A DNA stretch of 57,987 bases from Oscillospiraceae bacterium (GTDB taxonomy: Bacteria > Bacillota > Clostridia > Oscillospirales > Ruminococcaceae): contig JAKSPJ010000014.1 of the NCBI GenBank assembly GCA_024404915.1, positions 1-57,987 on the forward strand. The letters are read 5' to 3'. This document shows, piece after piece, positions 16,457 through 25,815 of this stretch. Position numbers and translations under genes: made by a program. The notes under the pieces were generated by a model that did no database searches, was not told the origin of the DNA, and worked only from the letters and a program-made list of their open reading frames with translations. Numbering within the stretch: position 1 is the first letter of the stretch; each line of letters starts with the position of its first letter.

Positions 16457-19400
16457 TTCAGCAGTTCTTCCCAGGTAACCTCTTTGTCAGAAAGGGTATA
16501 CGCATAATATTGCAGAATCAGCTGTGCATCATCGCCGGATACTGTGCCGTCCTTGTTGATATCCGCAGCCTTTCTCTGGGCATCGGTCAGGCCATCCTCC
16601 AGGTCGGAAATGGTATTCACATATGCCTGCAAAACTGCCTGTGCATCATCTGCGCCAATGATGCCGTCGCCGTTGATATCTCCTAGTGCAAGCGCTTTGA
16701 CTGGGGATTCTCCCAGGGAAACAAATGTTCTCCCGTATTCCTTTGCATAGGCTTCTGCGGTGGAGCCTGTATAGCCGTGGATCAGGACGTTGCCGGGAAT
16801 GCCGTAAGCGATTTCACATGCAGGATTCAGAATCGTGATATCTGTCAGGCTGGTGCAGTTAGAAAACGCAAACTCACCAATGCTTGTCACACTGTCGGGG
16901 ATTGTGACGGAAGTCAGGCTGAAGCAGCTATCAAACGCACGAATCCCAATGCTTGTCACACTGTCTGGGATTGTGATGGAAGTCAGGCCTTCGCAATAAG
17001 AAAACGCAAACTCACCAATGCTTGTCACACTGTCGGGGATTACAACATCTCCTTCACAGGCACTGCCATCAATTACAATGCTGCCGACAATGACAAGGGG
17101 ATTTTCTTCTCTTTTGGCGGTAAACCACGGTGTGTCATCAAACGCACCAGACCCAATGCTTGTCACGCTGGATGGGATTGTGACGGAAGTCAGGCTGGTG
17201 CACTCATAAAACGCACCCACGCCAATGCTTGTCACGCCGTCGGGGATTGTGACGGAAGTCAGGCTGACACAGCTATCAAACGCACGAATCCCAATGCTTG
17301 TTACACTGTCTGGGATTGTGATGGAAGTCAGGCCTTCGCAATAAGAAAACGCAAACTCACCAATGCTTGTCACACTGTCGGGGATTACAACATCTCCTTC
17401 ACAGGTCCTGCCATCAATGACAATGTGATTGACAATAACAAGGGGATTTTCTTCTCTTTTGGCGGTAAGCCACGGTGTCCCAGAAAACGCCCCTTCCCCA
17501 ATGCTTGTCACGCTGTCGGGGATTGTGATGGAAGTCAGGCTGGTGCACTCATCAAACGCCCATGCACCAATGCTTGTCACGCTATCGGGGATTGTGACGG
17601 AAGTCAGGCCGTTGCAGCAGGCAAACGCAGAATCACCAATGCTTGTCACACTGTCTGGGATTGTGATGGAAGTCAGGCTGGTGCAGTTAGAAAACGCCCA
17701 TTCACCAATGCTTGTCACGCTGTCGGGAATTGTGACGGAAGTCAGGCTGGTGCAATGAAAAAACGCCCATTCACAAATGCTTGTCACGCCATCGGGGATT
17801 GCGATGGAAGTCAGGCTGGTGCATCCGTTAAACGCATAATCACCAATACTTGTCACACTGTCAGGGAGTGTGATGGATGTCAGGCCTTCGCAACCATAAA
17901 ACGCCCATTCACCAATGCTTGTTACACTGTCGGGAATTGTGATGGAAGTCAGGCTGGTGCACTCATAAAACGCATATCCTCCGATGCTTGTCACGCTGTC
18001 AGGAATTGTGATGGAAGTCAGGCCTTCGCAATAATAAAACGCACGCTCACCAATGCTTGTCACACTGTCGGGGATTACAACATCTCCTTCACAGGCACTG
18101 CCATCAATTACAATGCTACTGACAATGACAAGGGGATTTTCTTCTCTTTTGGCGGTAAGCCAGGGTGTGTCATCAAACGCACCCTCACCAATGCTTGTCA
18201 CGCTGTCGGGAATTGTGACGGAAGTCAGGCCTCCGCATCCATAAAACGCATAATAACCAATGCTTGTTACGCTGTCTGGGATTGTGACGGAAGTCAGACC
18301 GGTTCCGAAAAACGCATAAGCGCCAATGCTTGTCAGACCGTTTGGCAAAATCACATTCGTGATACTTTCCCTTTCTGTATACCACGGACAAGAACCATAT
18401 CCCCAATCCGCCATGGCACCCTCTCCGCTGATGGTCAGCAGACCGTCTTTGTCCAGTGTCCAGGTAAGGTTGTCGCCCTCTGCGCCGCACTCGCCCTTTG
18501 CAATAATCGTATTCTCATCATTCGTATTCTCACCAATGGGCACAAAGGTGCACTCATATTTTTCTGCATAGGCTTCTGCGGTGGAGCCTGCATAGCCGTG
18601 GATCGTGCCTGTGAATGGGTAATTCCCATCATCATATTCATTGCATATCGTTCCCTTGCTGTCGTAAATATCACAGTCAGGATTCAGAATTGTGATATCT
18701 GTCAGGCTGGTACAGCCATCAAACGCATACTCACAAATGCTTGTCACGCTTTCGGGGAGTGTGACGGAAGTCAGGCGAGAGCAATAAGAAAACGCCCAAT
18801 TCCCAATGCTTGTCACGTTGTCAGGGATTACAACCTCTCCCTGACAGATACCGACATCTATTACAATGTGATTGACAATGACAAGGGGATTTTCTTCTCT
18901 TTTGGCGGTAAGCCAGGGTGTGTCATCAAACGCATAACCGCCAATGCTTGTCACGCTGTCGGGAATTGTGATGGAAGCCAGGCTGGTGCTATGAGAAAAC
19001 GCCCCATCCCCAATGCTTGTTACGCTGTCGGGGATTGTGATGGAAGTCAGGCTGGTGCAATAAGAAACCGCATAATAACCAATGCTTGTCACGCTGTCGG
19101 GGATTGTGATGGAAGTCAGGCTGGTGCACCAATAAAACACATTATTTCCAATGCTTGTCACACTGTCGGGAATTGTGACGGAAGTCAGGCCGGTGCAACG
19201 AGAAAACGCCCCATCCCCAATGCTTGTCACACTGTCGGGAATTGTGACGGAAGTCAGGCCGGTGCAGTTTTCAAACGCACTACCACAAATGCTTGTCACG
19301 CTGTCGGGGATTACAACATCTCCTTCACAGGCACTGCCATCAATGACAATGTGATTGACAATGACAAGGGGATTTTCTTCTCTTTTGGCGGCAAGCCACG

Positions 19401-19947
19401 ATGTGTTAGAAAACGCATCAGTTCCAATGCTTGTCACACTGTCGGGGATTGTGGCGGAAGTCAGGCTGACGCAGCCATAAAACGCACGATTCTCAATGCT
19501 TGTCACGCTGTGGGGGATTGTGACGGAAGTCAGGCTGACGCAGCCTTCAAACGCACTATTGCCAATGTATGTCACGCTGTCTGGGATTGTGACGGAAGTC
19601 AGACCTTCGCAAGAATTAAACGCATACTCACCAATGAATGTCACGCTGTCCGGAATTGTGACGGAAGTCAGGCTGGTGCACTCATAAAACGCATGGTTCC
19701 AGATGCCTGTCACAGCCACGCCGTCAATCTCAGAGGGAATATCCACATCTGCATCTGAACCCTTGTATTTTATGATTAAGCCCATTTCAGCATCAAAATC
19801 AAAATCACCTTCGGAAGAAACCGCACCTGCCGAAATGGTGGACATGGAAAACGAAATCTTCTCTGCAAGGGGGGCAAGGGGCTGAAGCCCGGAGGATACT
19901 GCCATACAGGATGCCAGTACAACACCTGCTATTTTTTTCTGTTTCAT
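16453..19947 (-). CDS. Secreted BspA-like LRR protein with C-terminal dockerin (copy 3, 1164 aa)
   Basis: The largest of the three paralogues, with the same signal peptide and the same dockerin. In between are several blocks of LRR_5 repeats ([17 protein letters not shown]), five '[16 protein letters not shown]' or similar inserts, and one '[15 protein letters not shown]' module near residue 500. Adjacent repeats are often identical in DNA, showing recent internal duplication; two ~200-bp segments near 16900-17050 and 17270-17410 are almost the same. Expected to be exported and docked to a cohesin; ligand unknown. Promoter and RBS match copies 1 and 2. Unlike them it ends in TGA overlapping the pnuC start, and the shared 60-bp downstream flank is missing. 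Confidence 0.93.
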   Translation of the reverse strand: MKQKKIAGVVLASCMAVSSGLQPLAPLAEKISFSMSTISAGAVSSEGDFDFDAEMGLIIKYKGSDADVDIPSEIDGVAVTGIWNHAFYECTSLTSVTIPDSVTFIGEYAFNSCEGLTSVTIPDSVTYIGNSAFEGCVSLTSVTIPHSVTSIENRAFYGCVSLTSATIPDSVTSIGTDAFSNTSWLAAKREENPLVIVNHIVIDGSACEGDVVIPDSVTSICGSAFENCTGLTSVTIPDSVTSIGDGAFSRCTGLTSVTIPDSVTSIGNNVFYWCTSLTSITIPDSVTSIGYYAVSYCTSLTSITIPDSVTSIGDGAFSHSTSLASITIPDSVTSIGGYAFDDTPWLTAKREENPLVIVNHIVIDVGICQGEVVIPDNVTSIGNWAFSYCSRLTSVTLPESVTSICEYAFDGCTSLTDITILNPDCDIYDSKGTICNEYDDGNYPFTGTIHGYAGSTAEAYAEKYECTFVPIGENTNDENTIIAKGECGAEGDNLTWTLDKDGLLTISGEGAMADWGYGSCPWYTERESITNVILPNGLTSIGAYAFFGTGLTSVTIPDSVTSIGYYAFYGCGGLTSVTIPDSVTSIGEGAFDDTPWLTAKREENPLVIVSSIVIDGSACEGDVVIPDSVTSIGERAFYYCEGLTSITIPDSVTSIGGYAFYECTSLTSITIPDSVTSIGEWAFYGCEGLTSITLPDSVTSIGDYAFNGCTSLTSIAIPDGVTSICEWAFFHCTSLTSVTIPDSVTSIGEWAFSNCTSLTSITIPDSVTSIGDSAFACCNGLTSVTIPDSVTSIGAWAFDECTSLTSITIPDSVTSIGEGAFSGTPWLTAKREENPLVIVNHIVIDGRTCEGDVVIPDSVTSIGEFAFSYCEGLTSITIPDSVTSIGIRAFDSCVSLTSVTIPDGVTSIGVGAFYECTSLTSVTIPSSVTSIGSGAFDDTPWFTAKREENPLVIVGSIVIDGSACEGDVVIPDSVTSIGEFAFSYCEGLTSITIPDSVTSIGIRAFDSCFSLTSVTIPDSVTSIGEFAFSNCTSLTDITILNPACEIAYGIPGNVLIHGYTGSTAEAYAKEYGRTFVSLGESPVKALALGDINGDGIIGADDAQAVLQAYVNTISDLEDGLTDAQRKAADINKDGTVSGDDAQLILQYYAYTLSDKEVTWEELLK

Positions 19948-19977
19948 AGGATACCTCCAAATAATAATATCACTTTA

Positions 19978-20006
19978 ATTATAGCATTTATTGTTCAGGT
20001 TGTCAA
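19978..20006 (-). promoter_or_regulatory. Sigma-A promoter of BspA copy 3 (and pnuC)
   Basis: Minus strand: TTGACA (20001-20006), 17-bp spacer, TATAAT (19978-19983) with TGC before it. Homology with the other copies stops just beyond the -35, earlier than between copies 1 and 2. Confidence 0.9.
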
Positions 20007-20013
20007 TATTAGC

Positions 20014-20046
20014 CAAAAAAAGAGAGCCTCCGGGCGGAAGCTCTCC
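20014..20046 (-). terminator. Terminator after the primase-helicase gene
   Basis: Stem GAGAGC/GCTCTC (20022-20045) with an inner TCC/GGA pair, followed on the minus strand by a run of seven T. It separates the replication operon from BspA copy 3, whose promoter begins only 8 bp further on. Confidence 0.8.
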
Positions 20047-20063
20047 TCTGTGACGGCCCGGTA

Positions 20064-22034
20064 TTACGGTGCCGGCTCGAAATCGTCTATGCCGTTTGCA
20101 ATGGAGCGTGCAGTATAGGTATCATCCTTTTCAAAGCAGTTGAAGGGAGACTGATACCGCAGGCCGATTCTGCCGCCGGTTTTTCCGTTTCGGTTTTTCA
20201 GAATTTTCAGCTCCACATTGCGGACGGGATGCATCTTGCAGTCCTGGATTTTTTTCAGGTTCTCCTGGGCATTCAGCTTGCCTCCGATCCCCTGCACCTG
20301 CAGACCGATCAGCAAATCCGAGCCGTATTCAATTGCGCCGGATTCCTTGAATGCCGACATCTCAATTTCTCCGCTGGAATAGCTCTCACGGTTCAGGCTG
20401 GAAATGGCAAATACCGGGATATCAAAATCTCTGCTCATGCGCTTCAGCTCCAGTACGGCTTTGTCCGTGTTCTGCTTGTCGCTTGCACGCAGATCATAGG
20501 GCGCAAGAATCTGGAGATAGTCAATCATCACCACAGGCAGATTTCCCGTCAGGCGGATATGGGCATCCGTAATCTCCTTGATTTTTTCCGCACCGATATC
20601 CCCGATACCTTCATAATAGTATAGATGCCGGCTGTAATCCTGGTAGGCACGCACCGCCGTATTGATCAGCATTGTTTCGGTCTGGCTGTAATTTGCATAG
20701 CGGCTTTTTGTGGTAATGCCCCGCACCGTTTTTGCATTGCGGATATCCAGGCCGCACAGCAGATAGGTCTGTCGGCTGATGCTTTTGGCAATCAGCTCAT
20801 TGGCAGACATCTCCAGGGAAAAATACAGAACATCTCTCCCCTGCTGCGCAATCTGGTCTGCCATCTGCAGCAGAAATGTGGTTTTGCCCAAAGAGGAAAC
20901 CGCACCCAGAATATACAGCCCCGGAAACAATCCGCCGTCAAGCTGTGCATCCAGATCTTCAAAGCCCGTGGGAATGGCTTCCTGTCCATGCTCACTGTGA
21001 ATGCCGTTCAGAAAGGCATCCAGGCGGTTTGCGCCGCTGAATGCTTCGTGCTCTCTCCGCTCCAGATTCTCCTCCGCATGCATCACACGCTGCACCGCCT
21101 CCGCATTCTGCTGCAGCTGCTCTGCAAATTCCGGGAGATTGCCCCGGTAAAAGTCATTTGCATCCTTCTGCATATGCTGCGGAAATACCGATGTATCATA
21201 CTGCGCCGTGACAAAGGCAATCCCCTGCCCTTTCAGTTCTGCGGCGGTTTTTTCTGCGGCGGCTCTGCCTGCGTCGTCACAGTCAAAGCTGAGAATCAGC
21301 GGACAGAGGGGTTTTTTCTGTGCAATCTGATTCAGCAGCTTTCGGGAACCCGTGCCCCCCAGGGCAATGGCAGGAAATCCGCTTGCCGCCATAATGGAAA
21401 TGGCATCAATGGGAGATTCGCAGACGAAACAGGGATGCTCCGGCTGATAGAGTGCCTCACGGTTATAAATGGGCTCCTCCCCTGCTTCTCCCGCGGCAGG
21501 CTTGCGAAACCGCTTGTCACTGACACTCCGTGTCAGGTAGTAGGAATCCTGGGCATCGTAGGGAATCACCACCATTTGCTTCCGGGGATCATAACCCAGG
21601 CGGAATCTGCGCACAATATCCGGAGAAAAGCCACGCTGTTTTGTCCAGTAATCGGTTTTCTGCACATTGGCAATGCAGGAAGCGATGTAGGCCTGATAGG
21701 AATGGCTGTCCATTTTTGGGGCAGGACGGGCTTCCCCGGAGGGTGAATCCTGGGAAACCGGGATGCCGAACATCTCCGAAGCAAAGGCAAGCTGTTGAGG
21801 AAAACCGTTAATATGCTGAACTTTTTCGATGAGGGTGAAAATATCGCCTCCCTGATCGCAGGAAAAACAACGCCAGTTTTTGCCGTTATTGTAGACACTG
21901 AGCGCACCGTCCGATTTTGGCCCGCGGTGGGTACCGCTTCCGCAGAGGGGACAGTGGTACATTCCGTTTTTTTCCTTCACGGAAATTTTCTCCAGATATT
22001 CGGGCAGTTTCAGCTTCAGCAATTCAAGATTCAT
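20064..22034 (-). CDS. Primase-helicase fusion protein (DnaG-type primase plus DnaB-type helicase)
   Basis: 656 residues from the ATG at 22034 (RBS AGGAGG). N-terminal CHC2-type zinc finger (CPLCGSG, later CFSCDQGGD), then a TOPRIM region (FVCESPIDAISI, then LSFDCDDAGRAAA) typical of bacterial primases. From about residue 310 there is a RecA-fold replicative helicase: Walker A GAVSSLGKTTF, then DVLYFSLEMSANELIAKSI and Walker B VMIDYLQIL. It should make primers and unwind DNA at the replicon's fork, as T7 gp4 and several plasmid and phage proteins do. It is transcribed away from the iteron array that directly precedes it. Together with the putative initiator gene on the other side this gives the replicon much of its own replication machinery. 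Confidence 0.9.
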   Translation of the reverse strand: MNLELLKLKLPEYLEKISVKEKNGMYHCPLCGSGTHRGPKSDGALSVYNNGKNWRCFSCDQGGDIFTLIEKVQHINGFPQQLAFASEMFGIPVSQDSPSGEARPAPKMDSHSYQAYIASCIANVQKTDYWTKQRGFSPDIVRRFRLGYDPRKQMVVIPYDAQDSYYLTRSVSDKRFRKPAAGEAGEEPIYNREALYQPEHPCFVCESPIDAISIMAASGFPAIALGGTGSRKLLNQIAQKKPLCPLILSFDCDDAGRAAAEKTAAELKGQGIAFVTAQYDTSVFPQHMQKDANDFYRGNLPEFAEQLQQNAEAVQRVMHAEENLERREHEAFSGANRLDAFLNGIHSEHGQEAIPTGFEDLDAQLDGGLFPGLYILGAVSSLGKTTFLLQMADQIAQQGRDVLYFSLEMSANELIAKSISRQTYLLCGLDIRNAKTVRGITTKSRYANYSQTETMLINTAVRAYQDYSRHLYYYEGIGDIGAEKIKEITDAHIRLTGNLPVVMIDYLQILAPYDLRASDKQNTDKAVLELKRMSRDFDIPVFAISSLNRESYSSGEIEMSAFKESGAIEYGSDLLIGLQVQGIGGKLNAQENLKKIQDCKMHPVRNVELKILKNRNGKTGGRIGLRYQSPFNCFEKDDTYTARSIANGIDDFEPAP

Positions 22035-22084
22035 ATACAGCCTCCTGTAAAAATATAGTAAACATGAGATAAAAGCTGTTTCCG

Positions 22085-22539
22085 AATTAGCAGAATAACG
22101 CTTTTCGCAGTTCAGAAAATGCATTTAACTGCTAAAAATATGTGAAATGAAATTAGCAGCTTAACGCATTATTATGGTGACAAAATGCGTTTAAGTGCTA
22201 AAAATCATTGTATATAGAATTAGCAGTTCAACGCATTTCCAAACAGAAAAATGCGTTTAACTGCTAAAAACAAAGAGCTGAAAAATTAGCAGTTTAACGC
22301 AATTCTGAAGTGATAAAAAAATGCGTTTAAGTGCTAAAAATATGAGCCTGGAATTCACAGTTCAGCGCATTTCAGCCATTGCAAAAATGCGTTGAACTGC
22401 TAAAAATGAAAACATGTCTCAATTTTTTGCACGTTTTCGTGCAAACCGCAGACGGAATGCGTTTAACTGCTAAAAAAATGCGTTTAAGTGCTAAGAAAAT
22501 GCGTTTTACCGCTAAAAAAATGCGTTCCCGTGCTAAGAG
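22085..22539. repeat. Iteron-like array, probable replication origin (14 elements)
   Basis: Fourteen copies of a ~20-bp element with consensus ATGCGTTTAACTGCTAAAAA. The first ten alternate in orientation. Minus-oriented copies start near 22085, 22151, 22218, 22284 and 22352; plus-oriented copies start at 22119, 22185, 22251, 22321 and 22387. The pair repeat is about 66-70 bp. The last four (22457, 22478, 22499, 22520) are head-to-tail at exactly 21 bp, two helical turns. Elements at the edges (22085, 22520) are the most degenerate. The array lies between the primase-helicase and the putative initiator gene and is AT-rich, as expected of an iteron-controlled origin. Initiator binding is an inference. 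Confidence 0.85.
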
Positions 22540-22598
22540 AGATTCTCAAAAAGCGTGCAGATACGCCGCTTTTGCTATGCAAAATCTCCCTAATACTT

Positions 22599-22652
22599 TA
22601 GTATTATAATACTATAAGCCGGCACTGCACTGCAGAAGCAGTGCCGCTTTTA
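22599..22652. promoter_or_regulatory. 16-bp palindrome and adjacent hairpin beside the iterons
   Basis: TAGTATTATAATACTA (22599-22614) is a perfect palindrome and contains TATAAT on both strands. Next is a stem GGCACTGC/GCAGTGCC (22621-22645) followed by GCTTTTA, which could end a plus-strand transcript. Possible operator or small-RNA terminator; the function is not clear. Confidence 0.45.
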
Positions 22653-22655
22653 TAG

Positions 22656-24134
22656 TTACCCTGCTTCCGGCCGCTTGCCCTCATGGGGGAACTGGAACAC
22701 CATGGATTCCAGATTTTTCACGGAGGGAATCACGGAGGGATCTTTGGGGTCAGGAAGCTGAATATTGCTGTACCGGGATTCCAGAGTGGTCTGTTCCCGA
22801 AGAATGCGCCAGGTGGCTTCAAAGGTTCTTTTCAGAACCGTGGTTTTGTTCTTCTGATTCAGACGCTGTTCCAGAAGAGGATTTCGCTTTATCAGGGTTT
22901 TTGCGGCGATGTGGGGTGTGCGGTTGCCGCATTGTTCAATGAGCTGCACAATCAGAACCACATTTTCCACGGCGGCCTTGTTCCGCTCCGATGCAATGGA
23001 GGATTTGATCAGGTAGCTGTGGGATGCAATTCGTGTAGGCTCGCCTTTTTTGTTGGTCTTGACTTCGCCGTTCGGCTTTTTCCTGATGGATAATTTGTAA
23101 ACGGTTTTGATCACCATATTCATATAGGGCGAGCTGAAAGAGATGGTATTGTGTTTATCGTCGTAGCCCTCAAAGTTCAGCACAGGAAACAGAGACTGTG
23201 ACGGCTTGCCGTTTCGTGTGCCGTGCATTACGCCCACGATATTATGAAAGCTTTTCACGATATCAATAATGCGCTGAATGCCGTTTTTATTGATATTTCG
23301 CTGGAGTCCCATACATTCCGCAAGGTCGGGGACATACAGTGTGGTGATGTCCTCAACTTCGGTGTGATTGGAGCCTTCAAAGCGTGTCAGGATGATGGAA
23401 TAGAAAATGCGCAGCAGGCCTAAATCCACCTGGTTCACGCTGTCGCTGGTGATTAAATCCTGCAGCTCCACCTCAGAAACGGGCTGAATATCATTTCCGA
23501 TAAAATACATTTTGCCGTCAGAAAATTTCAGGCCGTCGGTGCTGGAAAGGGGCTGCAGATAGGCGTTGCCCGTTGGGTTCAGACTCATCAGATACTGATA
23601 ATTCGGAATGGTGGGCACCGCTATGGTATTGGGCATATTTTTAAAGGTATCCTCCGCCTGTGCCTTGGTGCGGTAGGTACCGTTCATCAGTTTGATTTTA
23701 CAGTACTGCAGAAGCTTCTGCACGTTGAAGGGCTTGAGGAACTGGAACATATTCAGTTCTTTTTGTTCCTTCAGCTCTTCAAACTGCCGGTCATCCATCA
23801 GGTTGTAGGAACGCATGGCGGCGATGTCCTCAGCGGGGACATTCTGCAGAAAATCCACACGTTTCTTCGAGGTATTGAACAGCTTCAGTGCTTCTTCGTA
23901 CTGTCGGACAAAAATAACATTTGCGGTGGATGCAAGGATAAATTCTGAGCCGGAAAAGTAGTCCTTGGACATGGGGAAAAACATGGCGATATAGCCGGCC
24001 ACCTCGAATTCAGCCACCGAAACCGTCAGGGACGGGGCGATGCGCTGGAGCGTGACAAGAAGCCGTTCCTGCTCCTCCTCTGTCGGCAGGTCGTAATGTC
24101 TGCCCTCTTCAATCATATAAAGTAATTCTGTCAT
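22656..24134 (-). CDS. Putative replication initiator protein (family not recognised)
   Basis: 492 residues; start at 24134 with RBS GGGAGG. I do not recognise the family. Residues ~1-130 are acidic and helical. The middle and C-terminal parts look like two winged-helix units ('LGLLRIFYSIIL' and 'LAECMGLQRNINKNGIQRIIDIV' in the first; 'SFSSPYMNMVIKTVYKLSIRKK' and 'IKSSIASERNKAAVENVVLIVQLIEQ' in the second), which loosely recalls iteron-binding initiators. The role is inferred from place: directly beside the iteron array, downstream of parA and its partner, and opposite the primase-helicase. No signal peptide or membrane segment. It could instead be another DNA-binding maintenance protein. Confidence 0.55.
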   Translation of the reverse strand: MTELLYMIEEGRHYDLPTEEEQERLLVTLQRIAPSLTVSVAEFEVAGYIAMFFPMSKDYFSGSEFILASTANVIFVRQYEEALKLFNTSKKRVDFLQNVPAEDIAAMRSYNLMDDRQFEELKEQKELNMFQFLKPFNVQKLLQYCKIKLMNGTYRTKAQAEDTFKNMPNTIAVPTIPNYQYLMSLNPTGNAYLQPLSSTDGLKFSDGKMYFIGNDIQPVSEVELQDLITSDSVNQVDLGLLRIFYSIILTRFEGSNHTEVEDITTLYVPDLAECMGLQRNINKNGIQRIIDIVKSFHNIVGVMHGTRNGKPSQSLFPVLNFEGYDDKHNTISFSSPYMNMVIKTVYKLSIRKKPNGEVKTNKKGEPTRIASHSYLIKSSIASERNKAAVENVVLIVQLIEQCGNRTPHIAAKTLIKRNPLLEQRLNQKNKTTVLKRTFEATWRILREQTTLESRYSNIQLPDPKDPSVIPSVKNLESMVFQFPHEGKRPEAG

Positions 24135-24171
24135 TGAATCCTCCCTTTCTTGTGATTATCGGGTTTACTCA

Positions 24172-24200
24172 ATAATATAAATAATACTAGATGACTGCAA
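24172..24200 (-). promoter_or_regulatory. Probable promoter of the putative initiator gene
   Basis: Minus strand: TTGCAG (24195-24200), 17-bp spacer, TATTAT (24172-24177). Just downstream is the motif that reads ATTATCGGGTTTACTC on the plus strand (24156-24170 region), which recurs before parA and the tad operon. Confidence 0.55.
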
Positions 24201-24217
24201 TGATTCAGTTTTCTTCA

Positions 24218-24283
24218 ATTACCCGGTTTCTCAAGCTCCCTTGTTTACTGTGAATATTCAGTAAACCAAAAAAACCGGGTAAT
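24218..24283. promoter_or_regulatory. Nested inverted repeats upstream of the initiator promoter
   Basis: Outer arms ATTACCCGGTTT (24218-24229) and AAACCGGGTAAT (24272-24283) are perfect 12-bp complements. Inside, GTTTACTG (24243-24250) and CAGTAAAC (24259-24266) form a perfect 8-bp pair around an 8-nt centre. A likely binding site for the partition or initiator protein. Confidence 0.65.
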
Positions 24284-24342
24284 ATCAGTCCCCTGCCCCA
24301 CTGCAATTATCTGGTAAACCAGGTTTACAGAGTACCTTTGAA

Positions 24343-24675
24343 TTACTCTTTATGCAGCAGGCGAACGCCCTGCTTTTCCAGGTCTTTCTTCATTTTTGTA
24401 AGAGAGGTATCGAGAATCTTGTTGATCAGTTCCTTGATTTCAAGACGCTCAGTGTAGGCGTAATCCTTCAGATCCTGGAGCAGATCCTTCCGCACAATAA
24501 AGGTTGCCCGGATGAATTCTTCCGTTTCTGCCGGCTTCTCCTCCTTCACGGCTTTGGGTGCCGTTTTCTTTGCTGCGGGCTTTTTTTCGGGTGCAGGAGC
24601 CGGTGCCGGTTCCTCCGCTACCGGAGCGAACAGGGCATTGTTTTCCAGCGGATTGGATTCCAGCTTGAATGCCAT
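24343..24675 (-). CDS. Ribbon-helix-helix partition protein (ParB/ParG-like partner of ParA)
   Basis: 110 residues. The first ~50 are flexible and rich in Pro, Ala and Lys (PAPAPAPEKKPAAKK). The C-terminal half reads as a ribbon-helix-helix unit: 'EFIRATFIVRKDLLQDLKDYAYTE' gives the strand and first helix, 'EIKELINKILDTSLTKMKKDLE' the second. Such small proteins bind a centromere and stimulate a ParA ATPase (ParG, Omega). The ATG follows the parA stop with no gap, so the two are co-translated. It probably binds the repeat-rich intergenic regions nearby and may repress its own operon. Confidence 0.75.
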   Translation of the reverse strand: MAFKLESNPLENNALFAPVAEEPAPAPAPEKKPAAKKTAPKAVKEEKPAETEEFIRATFIVRKDLLQDLKDYAYTERLEIKELINKILDTSLTKMKKDLEKQGVRLLHKE

Positions 24676-25446
24676 TTATGTTTCCTCCCTTCGGATAATT
24701 TCTTCTGCAATTTTCTGATATGCCAGAGAGCCGTTGGAGCTGGGTGCATAGGTAATGACATCCTTTCCGAATGTGGGGGCCTCTGCAATCTTGGAATTAT
24801 AGCGGACAATGTCCTCGAAGATTTCCTTTTCAAAACGCTGTTTAATCGCCTCGTAAATGGAACGGTCCAGGCTTCTTCTGGAGTCGTAGAGTGTCACCAC
24901 CACGCCTGAGATTTTCAGCGTGGGGTTCATGCGCTTCCGCACAATATCCACGGTTTGCAGCAGCTGCATGATGCCGTCCAGGGGCATATACTGTGCTGCA
25001 ACGGGAATTACCAGGCCTGTGGCGGCGGTCAGTGCCATCAGCGTGAGAATATTGAGGCTTGGGGAACAGTCAATCAGAGCATAGTCGTAGCGGTCGGCAA
25101 CAGGCTCCAGGGCTTCACGCAGAATGAAATCTCTGCCTGCTGCGCCGATGAGCTCCACCTCTGCGCCGGAAAGACGGATATCACTGGGCAGCACATCGAA
25201 TTTCGCACTCCCCTGCTCTTTCAGAATGGCTTCTTCGGCGGTGGCTTTGCCCCCCAGCACTTCGCTGATGGTGGGCTGATTCTGCGGCAGTACGCCGATG
25301 CCTGCGCTTTTGGTCAGGCTTCCCTGCGCATCCATATCAATCAGCAGAACACGCTTCCCCTGCTTTGCCAGAGCCGCACCGATATTCAGACAGGATGTGG
25401 TTTTACCCACGCCTCCTTTCTGGTTCACAAAACATAGTGTAATCAT
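24676..25446 (-). CDS. parA: ParA-type partition ATPase
   Basis: 256 residues with the deviant Walker A motif of the MinD/ParA family near the N-terminus (QKGGVGKTTSCLNIG), 'RVLLIDMDAQGS' (Walker A') and 'YALIDCSPSLNILT' (Walker B). It lacks an N-terminal DNA-binding extension, as in type Ib systems that pair with ribbon-helix-helix partners, and such a partner is encoded next. Role: ATP-driven segregation of replicon copies. RBS GGAGGAG before the ATG and a consensus promoter at 25528-25556. Its presence with iterons and a primase marks this as an autonomous low-copy replicon. Confidence 0.95.
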   Translation of the reverse strand: MITLCFVNQKGGVGKTTSCLNIGAALAKQGKRVLLIDMDAQGSLTKSAGIGVLPQNQPTISEVLGGKATAEEAILKEQGSAKFDVLPSDIRLSGAEVELIGAAGRDFILREALEPVADRYDYALIDCSPSLNILTLMALTAATGLVIPVAAQYMPLDGIMQLLQTVDIVRKRMNPTLKISGVVVTLYDSRRSLDRSIYEAIKQRFEKEIFEDIVRYNSKIAEAPTFGKDVITYAPSSNGSLAYQKIAEEIIRREET

Positions 25447-25458
25447 ATTGTCTCCTCC

Positions 25459-25566
25459 GGGAGTATGAAAGTATCATCCGTTTGCGCACTTCCAGGAAAT
25501 GCTTATGTGTATACTCCCCTACTATCTATTATAACGTATTTTTCGGGTTTTGTCAATAGTAAACCG
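25459..25566 (-). promoter_or_regulatory. parA: parA promoter with flanking operator-like repeats
   Basis: Minus strand: TTGACA (25551-25556), 17-bp spacer, TATAAT (25528-25533). CGGTTTACT abuts the -35 on its upstream side (plus strand AGTAAACCG at 25558-25566). Downstream of the -10 are inverted arms ATACTCCC (25511-25518) and GGGAGTAT (25459-25466) around the leader. The layout suggests autoregulation by the partition proteins. Confidence 0.75.
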
Positions 25567-25645
25567 AGATTATTCAGAAATTTCAAAATAGTGAACTTAT
25601 TGTTATTATCGGGCTGATTTTGGTTACTGAGTAAATGAATGCAAA

Positions 25646-25815
25646 TTAGTATACCGAGATTCTATGGTAATACGGATAATCTTTGATATTTGGATAATAT
25701 TAGTAATATGAGTAATACAATAACAATGCATAATATGAGACACACGGATAATGTCAGTAATCCAAGTAATACAATAATGGTGCATAATATAAGTAATGCG
25801 AATAATACAGAGAAT
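25646..25815. repeat. AT-rich direct-repeat region, candidate centromere
   Basis: Two 48-bp units (25692-25739 and 25746-25793), 54 bp apart and about 85% identical, each built of short GGATAAT, AGTAAT and GCATAATAT words. More half-copies lie on both sides. No gene is visible. The place upstream of parA and the short repeated words fit a partition site for the ribbon-helix-helix protein. Confidence 0.6.

Noticed and set aside
20625..21746. 373-codon plus-strand frame opposite the primase-helicase
   Set aside because: Shadow of a gene with complete primase and helicase motifs.
22085..22539. CRISPR array
   Set aside because: Elements alternate in orientation and have no unique spacers of constant length; four are directly adjacent; no cas genes are present.
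22379..22609. 76-codon frame inside the iteron array
   Set aside because: Its KKMR(L/F) repeats are just the translated 21-bp iterons; no RBS.
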